A stretch of DNA of 5,376 nucleotides. Source: Thermomicrobiaceae bacterium (GTDB taxonomy: Bacteria; Chloroflexota; Chloroflexia; Thermomicrobiales; Thermomicrobiaceae). This document shows positions 1-5,376 of this stretch, one piece after another. The position numbers and the translations under genes are program-made. Every line of letters begins with the position of its first letter. Position 1 is the stretch's first letter. Under the pieces are notes generated by a model. The model saw only the letters and a program-made list of their open reading frames with translations, searched no databases and had not been told where the DNA came from. The DNA lies in NCBI GenBank assembly GCA_007122555.1, contig SKTL01000248.1, positions 1 to 5,376 on the forward strand, given 5' to 3'.

Positions 1-1149
1 ACCCGCCTCCGGTGAACCTGTAGCGCTGCGCTCGATCATCCCGTGCTTTATCACCTCGGCCCACCCGGCGCACAGCTCGCGCGCCGGGAGCGTCTCCAGT
101 ATCTCGGTATCAGCAATAACCAGATGCGGTTGATAAAAGGCGCCAATCAGATTCTTGCCGAGCTCGTGGTTGACTCCTGTCTTCCCGCCGACGCTGCTAT
201 CCACCATCGCGAGCAGACTGGTCGGAATCTGAACAAGATTAATCCCGCGTAAGACAATTGACGCGGCGAATCCCGCGAGATCGCCAACCACCCCACCACC
301 GAGTGCGATCAGAATATCCCGGCGATTCACCCGCCCGCGGATCAGCCAGTCGATGATTCCTTCAACCGCTGCGAACGATTTTGATGATTCACCGGGCTCG
401 ACAGTGTAGACGTCCGTCGCGAAGCCCTCATCCTGCAACTGGCGGCGGATCGGGCCCGCCCAGTGTTGTTGAATGTTGTCGTCGGTAACGATCCAGACAC
501 GATGCGCATCGCTCCAGCGACTCCGGACGAGCTGCGAGACATACTTGCTGATGCCCGCGCCCGCGTAGATGTCGGACCTACCCGCTGGTACATCAATGCT
601 GGTTACTGGAACAAGGCCAGTCTGTTCCACCTGCCGGACTGACTGCACAATCTCGTTAACAAGAGCATCTGGCGTCTTGCCATCTGTGTCGATCTCGATA
701 TCTGCCCGATCGTAGAGCGGTTTCCGGCGATTCCAGAGATCGATAAGTCGTTGTTCCGGATCGTCGCCAACCAGCAACGGTCGCACATCTTCAGGATCCT
801 GTGTTGTGGCCGTCTGAAGGCGATCGACGATCTCCTCGGTGGAGGCTCGCAAGTGAATAATGACGGCGCCCGGACGCATCAACGCCCAGTTCGATTCTTC
901 CAGCACCGCCCCTCCGCCAGTGGCGATCACCGTCTGGTTACGGGCGCAGGCAGTCCGGATAACGTCGCGTTCTACTGAACGAAATGTTGATTCGCCGAAA
1001 TCCCTGAAAACGTCCGGTATTGGTCTGCCGAAGCGTTCTGTAATCTCCTGATCGGTATCCACCCATGAATACCCGATCTCTCTCGCCACAAGCGGGGCAA
1101 GGCTCGACTTTCCGGTTCCACTGAGCCCAATGAGAATGACTCGTTCCAC
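1..1149 (-). CDS. aroKB: Bifunctional shikimate kinase / 3-dehydroquinate synthase (AroK-AroB fusion), 3' end cut by window edge
   Basis: The product carries two cytosolic shikimate-pathway enzymes in one chain. The kinase half (residues 1 to about 165) would phosphorylate shikimate with ATP. The synthase half (from about 184) would convert DAHP to 3-dehydroquinate using NAD+ and a metal ion. Visible kinase motifs are Walker A GLSGTGKS (8-15), DTD (31-33), the shikimate-binding FGESTFRSVE (51-60), TGGGA (77-81), RPLL (123-126) and RRKPLY (141-146). Visible synthase motifs are PGESSK (252-257), GGGVVGDLAGF (284-294), IPTSLLAMVDSSVGGK (308-323), GKNLIGAFYQP (331-341) and AEVIKHG (364-370), whose Glu365 is the family's first metal ligand. 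The reading frame is open across the junction with no stop, so this is a true fusion. The window ends after 383 codons, before the two metal-binding histidines. The start is GTG at 1149; an adjacent in-frame GTG at 1152 is equally possible, and an in-frame stop at 1183-1185 excludes anything longer. The gene is divergent from the response regulator. Confidence 0.95.
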   Translation of the reverse strand, partial: MERVILIGLSGTGKSSLAPLVAREIGYSWVDTDQEITERFGRPIPDVFRDFGESTFRSVERDVIRTACARNQTVIATGGGAVLEESNWALMRPGAVIIHLRASTEEIVDRLQTATTQDPEDVRPLLVGDDPEQRLIDLWNRRKPLYDRADIEIDTDGKTPDALVNEIVQSVRQVEQTGLVPVTSIDVPAGRSDIYAGAGISKYVSQLVRSRWSDAHRVWIVTDDNIQQHWAGPIRRQLQDEGFATDVYTVEPGESSKSFAAVEGIIDWLIRGRVNRRDILIALGGGVVGDLAGFAASIVLRGINLVQIPTSLLAMVDSSVGGKTGVNHELGKNLIGAFYQPHLVIADTEILETLPARELCAGWAEVIKHGMIERSATGSPEAG

Positions 1150-1229
1150 CACACAACTCGTTTCTCTTCGCCGGCGGCGTAATCACCATCGATCGATGCT
1201 AGCCTAGCACGGTGCGGATGCCAGCGGCT

Positions 1230-1243
1230 TAACGATACCGTTA
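1230..1243. promoter_or_regulatory. Operator-like dyad TAACG-ATAC-CGTTA
   Basis: This is a perfect 5-4-5 inverted repeat sharing the TAAC...GTTA outline of the dyad at 1254-1268. The centre-to-centre distance is about 24.5 bases, a little over two helical turns. It could be the second site of a paired operator. It is only ten paired bases, so a chance origin is possible. Confidence 0.25.
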
Positions 1244-1253
1244 GAGGTCCATT

Positions 1254-1268
1254 TAACAATCGTTGTTA
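1254..1268. promoter_or_regulatory. Operator-like dyad TAACAA-TCG-TTGTTA across the -10 element
   Basis: This is a perfect 6-3-6 inverted repeat whose right arm runs into the extended -10 TGTTATACT. Its position would suit a repressor or autoregulator site. A related dyad, TAACG-ATAC-CGTTA, lies upstream at 1230-1243. The binding protein is unknown; the neighbouring regulator itself is one candidate. Confidence 0.35.
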
Positions 1269-1272
1269 TACT
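1264..1272 (+). promoter_or_regulatory. Extended -10 promoter for the response regulator
   Basis: TGTTATACT fits the extended -10 pattern TG-N-TATAAT with one mismatch. No good -35 hexamer lies 16-18 bases upstream (the best is TTAGAG at 1241-1246 with a 20-base spacer), which is usual for extended -10 promoters. Transcription would start near 1279, giving a leader of about 69 bases before the ATG at 1348. The element overlaps the right half of the dyad at 1254-1268, so a protein bound there would block RNA polymerase. The call rests on sequence pattern only. Confidence 0.45.
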
Positions 1273-1330
1273 ACGGGCGTCCGATTCAGTAACCAGGACG
1301 AAACGTGAACAATCGCACTGAAGCCATCGT

Positions 1331-1337
1331 AGGGAAG
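1331..1337 (+). promoter_or_regulatory. Ribosome binding site of the response regulator
   Basis: AGGGAAG lies ten bases upstream of the ATG at 1348, a slightly long but acceptable spacing. It supports that ATG as the start. So does the protein, whose first residues MERILIADDD are the canonical beginning of a receiver domain. Confidence 0.55.
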
Positions 1338-1347
1338 CACTGCCATC

Positions 1348-2742
1348 ATGGAACGAATACTCATTGCAGACGATGATTCCGCCATCAGGAGCATGCTTCG
1401 CGAATATCTCGAAGACGAGGGATACGAAATCACGGAGACAGAAAACGGAGCGGAGGTCCTGGCGGCGTTTCAGGATGATTCGGAGGCGCCGGATCTGGTC
1501 CTGATGGATGTTCGAATGCCCGACAAGAGCGGTATGGACGTTCTGCGCGAAGTTGGCGAAGGATCCGATAATCAGCTCCCATTCATAATGATGACCGCAT
1601 ACGGGACGTCCAATGTCGCCATCGAGGCAATGCAGCTTGGCGCCTACGACTACATTACCAAACCGTTCGATCTGGAAGATGTACTGCACAACGTCCGGAG
1701 GTTTTTCAGTCACCAGGACCTGCTCAAACAGGTCAGAGGCATGCGAAATCCGGCGGCTGAGCAGGATCCAAACGAAACGATGATCGGCAATAGCGCTTCA
1801 ATGCAGGAGGTGTACAAGACGATCGGTCGTGTCGCCCGGTCCGATTCAACCGTCATGATCACCGGAGAGACCGGCACCGGCAAGGAACTGGTCGCCGCGA
1901 TTCTGCATCGCAGCTCATCCTATTCGGGCGGACCAATGGTGAAAGTCAATTGCGCCGCACTTCCCGAGACGCTTCTGGAGAGCGAGCTGTTTGGCCATGA
2001 AAAGGGCGCGTTTACCGGCGCGGTCAATCAGCGTAAAGGTCGGTTCGAGACTGCCAACAAGGGCACGATCTTCCTCGATGAAATCGGCGAGATGACGCTC
2101 TCGACCCAGAAGAAATTGCTCCGCGTGCTGCAGGAACGCGAGTTCGAGCGTGTCGGGGGAAATGTTTCTGTGAAAGTTGATACACGAGTGATCGCGGCGA
2201 CGAACAAGAATCTCGCTCACGAAGTGCGGGAGGGACGTTTCCGTGAAGACCTGTTCTACCGATTGAACGTAATCTCGATGTACCTGCCGCCGTTGCGGGA
2301 GCGCCTCGATGACATTCCGCGGCTGGTCGAGCACTTTCTCCATAAGCACCGCTACAACCCGGGAGCGCCGCCCGCCCGTATTTCGCCGCAGGCGCTCGAT
2401 CTCCTGAAGGAACACAACTGGCCAGGCAATGTGCGCGAACTTGAGAATATTATTGAGCGCGCGGTAGTCCTCGCTCAGGGTACGGTGATCGGGGAAGATC
2501 ACATCAGATTCTCCTCGGCCGACCAGCGCCAGTTCATTGATATCGCCGATCGTGTTCGCAAGGGTTCACCGATCTCCGAGGTCTTGCAGGAAGTTGAGCG
2601 CAAGATGCTCATCGAAGCAATCGGTCAGTCCAACGGCGACCGCGTCGCAGCTGCAGCGCTACTGGGCATAGAGCTCAGGGAGCTGCAGAGCAAACTCGAG
2701 GAGTACGGCGTACCTGGCGATCCCGAAGCGGTCAGCGCGTGA
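1348..2742 (+). CDS. NtrC-family sigma-54-dependent response regulator
   Basis: This is a complete 464-residue cytoplasmic regulator, the usual length for the NtrC/AtoC class. The receiver domain (1 to about 120) has acidic residues D9-D10, phospho-acceptor D54 in LMDVRMP, T83 and K105 in TKPF, so phosphorylation by a histidine kinase is expected. The AAA+ domain (about 145-385) has Walker A GETGTGKE (173-180), the sigma-54-contacting GAFTGA loop (220-225), Walker B IFLDEIGEM (241-249), sensor I ATN (284-286), arginine-finger region FREDLFYRLN (298-307) and sensor II WPGNVREL (358-365). All look functional. The C-terminus (about 415-455) keeps the Fis-type frame (ERKMLIEAI, AAALLGI, KLEEYG). 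Its recognition helix reads IELRELQSKL, where the family commonly has something like ISRRTLYRKL, so it is poor in basic residues. No histidine kinase gene is in view, so the signal and targets cannot be inferred. Confidence 0.95.
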   Translation: MERILIADDDSAIRSMLREYLEDEGYEITETENGAEVLAAFQDDSEAPDLVLMDVRMPDKSGMDVLREVGEGSDNQLPFIMMTAYGTSNVAIEAMQLGAYDYITKPFDLEDVLHNVRRFFSHQDLLKQVRGMRNPAAEQDPNETMIGNSASMQEVYKTIGRVARSDSTVMITGETGTGKELVAAILHRSSSYSGGPMVKVNCAALPETLLESELFGHEKGAFTGAVNQRKGRFETANKGTIFLDEIGEMTLSTQKKLLRVLQEREFERVGGNVSVKVDTRVIAATNKNLAHEVREGRFREDLFYRLNVISMYLPPLRERLDDIPRLVEHFLHKHRYNPGAPPARISPQALDLLKEHNWPGNVRELENIIERAVVLAQGTVIGEDHIRFSSADQRQFIDIADRVRKGSPISEVLQEVERKMLIEAIGQSNGDRVAAAALLGIELRELQSKLEEYGVPGDPEAVSA

Positions 2743-2773
2743 AAATAGGGGCTCGCCGAGAACCAGGCGTTGA

Positions 2774-3712
2774 TCAGCGGCGCTCGGCAGCGCCTGCTGA
2801 AGCTGGAGCTTCCGGACGCTGGTCGACTTCACTGCCTGCGCCGATTCGCTCGCGAACCGAATCCAGCGCCGCCAGCCCTCCCTGATACACCCGTGACAGC
2901 TCGTCGGACGTGAGTTGATCACCGTATTCGTAGTAGACACGGGCCGCCTGGCCAACTGCGTAGGTTCCGGCAAAGGCGATGGCGACCTTCGGGGCCGCCC
3001 CGAGCGCCAGAGGCAGCGCTGCGGCAATCTGACGAGCCGTTGTTCTCCACAGAAAACCCGCGCCGACGACGGGCGCCAGCTCGGCGTAGACGCGCCAGCG
3101 ATCGTCCAGATCACGATCGTAAATCGCAGCCAACCGGTACATCATCATCAGCTGATTCTTGGTAAGCACAAGAAAGTCGGCGCCGGCGGCAAACATGCCC
3201 CCGACTAGCGGAATCATGGCCGGTATATTCGAAAGCGCCGCGAATTGCGCATTTACGCGCGACGTGTCCGCAACGATCTCCGCGGTCGCCGCTCGCCGCA
3301 TCGCGCCGATGTACCGGCCGAAGGCGACTGAGCGATCACGACAGAGATCGCAGATAACCCGGCGCAGTGAATCGAGCCCTTCGGGAAGGATCGACTGGCC
3401 CGGGTGAACTTCGACCAGACGCATTTCTTCATTAGCGCGGCGAAACGCATCCGCCCAGCGGCGGGAAAGTTCCAACTCGAGCTGACCGATCGAAACCAGC
3501 CCGTCGTACGCCAGGGGGTCGGCATCCGGATTATCAAACGAGACGACGTCCACAAACGGCGTGGAGTCTTCGCCGAAAATGACCGCTCTCCAACGATCGC
3601 CTTCATCGGTCGACAGCGCAATGAGAAGCAACCGAGGAGGGATCATCGCCTCGTGTCTGATCTCGGTGAAGCTGAGCTCACGCAATACACCGATGAAATC
3701 GCGAATATTCAT
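2774..3712 (-). CDS. Membrane protein with YcjF/DUF697-like C-terminal domain, function unknown
   Basis: The protein has 312 residues from the ATG at 3712. That start has AAGGGAA (3731-3725) 12 bases upstream, and the protein begins MNIRDFIGVLREL. The ATG at 3808 would add 32 residues translated from a palindromic intergenic element, so I reject it. Residues 1 to about 110 form a soluble-looking region I do not recognise. Residues 110-158 are charged and helical. Residues about 162-264 resemble DUF697/YcjF proteins: IPAMIPLVGGMFAAGADFLV (163-182), then KNQLMMMYRLAAIYD (185-199), ELAPVVGAGFLWR (211-223) and a second hydrophobic helix around 233-257. The tail (265-312) is polar and Ala/Pro/Glu-rich, likely disordered. 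DUF697 domains often accompany a GTPase, but no G-box motif and no GTPase neighbour is visible. The family assignment is from pattern recognition and the function is unknown. The gene follows moeA on the same strand and converges on the response regulator. Confidence 0.85.
   Translation of the reverse strand: MNIRDFIGVLRELSFTEIRHEAMIPPRLLLIALSTDEGDRWRAVIFGEDSTPFVDVVSFDNPDADPLAYDGLVSIGQLELELSRRWADAFRRANEEMRLVEVHPGQSILPEGLDSLRRVICDLCRDRSVAFGRYIGAMRRAATAEIVADTSRVNAQFAALSNIPAMIPLVGGMFAAGADFLVLTKNQLMMMYRLAAIYDRDLDDRWRVYAELAPVVGAGFLWRTTARQIAAALPLALGAAPKVAIAFAGTYAVGQAARVYYEYGDQLTSDELSRVYQGGLAALDSVRERIGAGSEVDQRPEAPASAGAAERR
2776..2798. terminator. Hairpin at the convergent gene junction (possible terminator, no T-run)
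   Basis: GGCGCT-CGGC-AGCGCC (2779-2794) is a perfect 6-base-pair stem with a 4-base loop. It extends by three more pairs (AGC with GCT) across one bulged base. It lies 33 bases past the regulator stop codon and inside the last codons of the opposing membrane protein gene. The position between converging genes suggests termination of the rightward transcript. Neither strand has a following U-tract, so it is not a classical intrinsic terminator and may only be a stable structure in coding sequence. Confidence 0.3.
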
Positions 3713-3757
3713 GATCGGAATCAGTTCCCTTCGTGATCCGCCGTCGAAATCAGGACA

Positions 3758-3776
3758 CGCAGGAGTCTCTCCTGCG
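3758..3776. repeat. Perfect inverted repeat CGCAGGAG-TCT-CTCCTGCG, possible dispersed extragenic palindrome
   Basis: This is an 8-3-8 perfect dyad in the gap between moeA and the membrane protein gene, 45 bases upstream of the latter's start. Reading through it in the extended minus frame gives AGETPACP, and in the plus strand HAGVSPA. Similar strings are common in spurious short ORFs of several bacterial phyla, where they come from dispersed palindromic repeats (recalled, not searched). There is no T-run on either side. It could form an mRNA hairpin ahead of the membrane protein gene. Only one copy is in this window. Confidence 0.4.
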
Positions 3777-3830
3777 AATGATGCCTGTTCAATGCCGGAC
3801 TTCCGCAATATCAGGCGAACTACCGGAACG

Positions 3831-3847
3831 GCGCCTCCTGGAGGCGC
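3831..3847 (-). terminator. Hairpin directly after the moeA stop codon
   Basis: GCGCCTCC-T-GGAGGCGC is a perfect 17-base dyad starting one base past the moeA TAG (3849-3851). In RNA it would fold as at least six G-C-rich pairs with a 5-base loop. Its placement suggests transcript end protection or partial termination between moeA and the membrane protein gene. The sequence that follows on the minus strand (CGTTCCGG) is not U-rich, so efficient intrinsic termination is doubtful. Confidence 0.4.
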
Positions 3848-3848
3848 A

Positions 3849-5162
3849 CTAATCGTATCGATTGAGGGGTATCACGTCGACCTGGGCGCCCGCTGCGGCG
3901 TGATCGAGGTCTTCCGGAATCACGAACAGGCAGTTGGCATATACCAGCGCACTCAAGACGCCCGATCCCTGCACCGGAACCGGTTCAACCACCAACCCGT
4001 TTTCAGATTCTCGCAGGATACCCCGCACGAAGTGCCGCCGGCGGCCACGGTTCTCGTGATCCTGAAGCAGGCGAGCGCGTAGGATCGACGTCTGCGATTT
4101 GCGGAGCCCGCGCATCTTCCGTATTGCCGGCGACGCGAACTGAAGAAAGGCGACGTAGGCCGCGGCAGGGTTCCCCGGCAACCCGATCAAGGGAACGCCC
4201 GCTATCTCGCCGAACGCCATCGGTTTACCGGGCTTGATCCGAACCTGCCAGAGATCAATTCGCCCCTCGGACTGCAGGACGTCCTTGACGACGTCATAGT
4301 CCCCGATCGATACGCCTCCAGAGGTGATCAACAAGTCGTATTTCGCCGCGTCAACCAGGTGAGCCCGGATTTCAGAAGCGGTATCACGGGCGATCCCCAG
4401 AATCTCGGGTATGCCTCCGGCTTCCCGAACCAGCCCGGAGATCGTGAAGTTATTGCTGTTGCGGATCTGTCCGGGTCGAATCGCAGCGCCGGGATCAGCG
4501 ACCTCATCGCCGGTCGCGAGAATGCCGACCACTGGACGAGGAATCGCCAGTACCTGAGATTGATCGACTGAGGCCAACACTCCCTGAGCTGCTGCGTCAA
4601 TCAGCGCGCCTGCCGCGAATATCTGCGCGCCCGCAGGGATATCCTCGCCCGCCTGGCGAACGTTGTCTCCAGGCTTCGGCGCCCGATGGATCGCGACCGT
4701 CCAGGGTTCTCCCGATAACGTTTCCGGACCCGGCCCGGGATCATCAGTCTCTTCAAATCGAACAACGGTGTCGGCGCCGTCCGGCATCGCGGCGCCTGTC
4801 ATGATCCGGACCGCTTCACCTGGCCCGACGCACCGGTCGGGCTCGCGACCAGCCGGCAGATTCGCGACAACAGTGAGACGAACAGCAGCGCCATAGCAAG
4901 CCGAGCTGACGTCTCGCGCCCGGACGGCATACCCATCCATCGCCGAGTTTCGGAACGGAGGAACTGGCTCATCGGCTCGAACCTCCTGTGCAAGAACGAG
5001 CCCGTGGCACTCGGAGATCGCCACGGGCTTCGCAGTGCGCGGTTCAATGCTGGCCAGAATACGGTCACGCGCCTCATCAACCGAGAGCATTGTGTCCAGA
5101 TCCTGCCAGGGGCGGTGTTCTCGATAGTGATCTGCGCCGTGTCCGCCTGACTCGTCGGACAT
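3849..5162 (-). CDS. moeA: Molybdopterin molybdenumtransferase MoeA
   Basis: MoeA inserts molybdate into adenylylated molybdopterin, the last common step of molybdenum cofactor synthesis, in the cytosol. The protein has 437 residues against about 400-410 for the family. Motifs in order are PPFRNSAMDGYA (68-79), GEAVRIMTGAAMPDGAD (115-131), PGDNVRQAGED (164-174), ILATGDEV (214-221), GQIRNSN (231-237), TSGGVSIGDYDVVKDVL (280-296), IKPGKP (309-314) and GLPGNPAAA (327-335). A complete domain IV follows (about 357-434). The start is uncertain. ATG 5162 has GGGAT ten bases upstream. ATG 5090 (residue 25, MLSVDEARDRIL) matches where most MoeA proteins begin and has AGGA ten bases upstream; residues 1-24 are polar and unlike the family. 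It follows mdh after 17 bases, so co-transcription is likely. No other molybdopterin gene or molybdoenzyme is in view. Confidence 0.95.
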   Translation of the reverse strand: MSDESGGHGADHYREHRPWQDLDTMLSVDEARDRILASIEPRTAKPVAISECHGLVLAQEVRADEPVPPFRNSAMDGYAVRARDVSSACYGAAVRLTVVANLPAGREPDRCVGPGEAVRIMTGAAMPDGADTVVRFEETDDPGPGPETLSGEPWTVAIHRAPKPGDNVRQAGEDIPAGAQIFAAGALIDAAAQGVLASVDQSQVLAIPRPVVGILATGDEVADPGAAIRPGQIRNSNNFTISGLVREAGGIPEILGIARDTASEIRAHLVDAAKYDLLITSGGVSIGDYDVVKDVLQSEGRIDLWQVRIKPGKPMAFGEIAGVPLIGLPGNPAAAYVAFLQFASPAIRKMRGLRKSQTSILRARLLQDHENRGRRRHFVRGILRESENGLVVEPVPVQGSGVLSALVYANCLFVIPEDLDHAAAGAQVDVIPLNRYD

Positions 5163-5179
5163 CTGGGTTACTATCCCGT

Positions 5180-5376
5180 CTACAGGTTCGCCATTGCTTC
5201 GACCAGCTCGCGAACAGAATCGGCGGACTTGTTCAGCGCCGCACGCTCCTCATCAGTGAGCTCGATCTCGATGATCTCCTTAACGCCACCGGCTCCGATC
5301 TTGATCGGCACGCCGACGTACAGGTTCTCAATACCGAACTCGCCTGTCAGGTACGTACTGCATGGCAGTATCCGGT
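5180..5376 (-). CDS. mdh: Malate dehydrogenase, C-terminal 65 residues only (enters from right edge)
   Basis: The last 65 codons of an LDH-like malate dehydrogenase (malate + NAD+ to oxaloacetate + NADH, TCA cycle) end at TAG 5182-5180. The visible protein begins [20 protein letters not shown], continues [20 protein letters not shown], and closes with a helix ending [11 protein letters not shown]. The ILPCS-(8-10 residues)-GVP-(2-3 residues)-G-(3 residues)-GV-(2 residues)-I pattern is typical of the C-terminal domain of the MDH/LDH superfamily. The style matches Chloroflexus-type MDH, from memory. The catalytic Arg/Asp/His residues and the NAD-binding domain lie outside the window, so malate rather than lactate specificity is inferred. 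The stop lies 17 bases before the moeA ATG at 5162, which suggests an mdh-moeA transcript. I see no terminator in that gap. Confidence 0.85.
   Translation of the reverse strand, partial: RILPCSTYLTGEFGIENLYVGVPIKIGAGGVKEIIEIELTDEERAALNKSADSVRELVEAMANL

Larger units (their letters stand above)
1150..1347. promoter_or_regulatory. Divergent intergenic control region with four short dyads
   Basis: This region of about 198 bases separates the starts of aroKB (leftward) and the response regulator (rightward) and must hold both promoters. Four perfect dyads are visible: CATCGATCGATG (1187-1198), TGCTAG-C-CTAGCA (1197-1209), TAACG-ATAC-CGTTA (1230-1243) and TAACAA-TCG-TTGTTA (1254-1268). The last two share a TAAC...GTTA outline and their centres are about 24.5 bases apart. 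For aroKB I see only a weak candidate -10, TATAAC on the minus strand (1270-1265), overlapping the rightward -10, with no convincing -35. The dyads are seen directly; operator function is inferred. Confidence 0.5.

Noticed and set aside
43..252. 69-residue plus-strand ORF at the left end
   Set aside because: It is antisense to the highly conserved GGGVVGDLAGF to AEVIKHG part of dehydroquinate synthase.
1203..1224. Possible sigma-54 promoter on the minus strand (TGGCAT...TGCT) for aroKB
   Set aside because: The GG and GC pairs are 12 bases apart instead of the required 10, so it does not fit a -24/-12 promoter.
938..1259. Two minus-strand ORFs of 83 and 95 residues over the shikimate kinase start
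   Set aside because: They are out of frame with the kinase reading frame, which carries Walker A, DTD and the shikimate-binding motif from GTG 1149.
1204..1713. 169-residue minus-strand ORF covering the intergenic region and the receiver domain
   Set aside because: It is antisense to a well-conserved receiver domain, shows no recognisable motif, and would overlap both the divergent promoters and the regulator gene.
1915..2502. 195-residue minus-strand ORF inside the regulator gene
   Set aside because: It lies opposite the AAA+ domain, whose motifs account for the sequence. Long antisense frames are common in such codon-biased genes.
2743..2775. Possible intrinsic terminator for the membrane protein gene: small CTCG-G-CGAG hairpin followed by CCCCTATTTT on the minus strand
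   Set aside because: The stem is only four base pairs with an interior mismatch below it, and the T-run is short and offset. It is too weak to call.
3713..3808. 32-residue N-terminal extension of the membrane protein from ATG 3808
   Set aside because: It is translated from the palindromic intergenic element and carries no conserved feature. The ATG at 3712 has a better Shine-Dalgarno context and a typical protein start.
3561..4082. 173-residue plus-strand ORF spanning the moeA 3' end, the gap and the membrane protein 5' end
   Set aside because: It runs antisense to two real genes, and its middle (HAGVSPA) comes from the palindrome at 3758-3776.

Overview
The window looks like an ordinary chromosomal stretch of a moderately GC-rich bacterium (roughly 55-60% GC by eye). 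The best guess is Chloroflexota, possibly near Thermomicrobia/Sphaerobacter. That guess rests on the style of the malate dehydrogenase C-terminus, the fused shikimate kinase/3-dehydroquinate synthase and the YcjF/DUF697-like membrane protein. It is an inference, because no rRNA or other marker is present. I see no tRNA, rRNA, CRISPR array, transposase, phage gene or toxin-antitoxin pair.

Layout from left to right. (1) 1-1149, minus strand: an aroK-aroB fusion, cut by the left edge inside the dehydroquinate synthase half. Its GTG start was fixed by reading the minus strand. (2) 1150-1347: a divergent intergenic region unusually rich in short perfect dyads. It contains an extended -10 promoter (TGTTATACT) for the rightward gene, with one dyad lying across it. 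(3) 1348-2742, plus strand: a complete NtrC-type response regulator with receiver, sigma-54 AAA+ and Fis-like domains. Its ATPase and GAFTGA motifs are intact but its DNA-recognition helix is atypical. (4) 2743-2773: a short convergent junction, with a strong hairpin just inside the end of the next gene. (5) 2774-3712, minus strand: a membrane protein with a DUF697/YcjF-like C-terminal half. (6) 3713-3848: a 136-base gap with two perfect inverted repeats, one directly after the moeA stop and one resembling a dispersed extragenic palindrome. (7) 3849-5162, minus strand: complete moeA (molybdopterin molybdenumtransferase). (8) 5180-5376, minus strand: the last 65 codons of malate dehydrogenase, entering from the right edge.

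On the minus strand mdh is followed by moeA after 17 bases, so the two are probably co-transcribed. The membrane protein gene follows after a gap containing two hairpins, so it may be only partly coupled to moeA. The response regulator stands alone with no histidine kinase in view. It is divergent from aroKB and convergent with the membrane protein gene.

Nothing here clearly amounts to a new multi-gene system. The points most worth checking are the paired TAAC...GTTA dyads at the regulator promoter, the unusual recognition helix of the regulator, and the palindromic element between moeA and the membrane protein gene.
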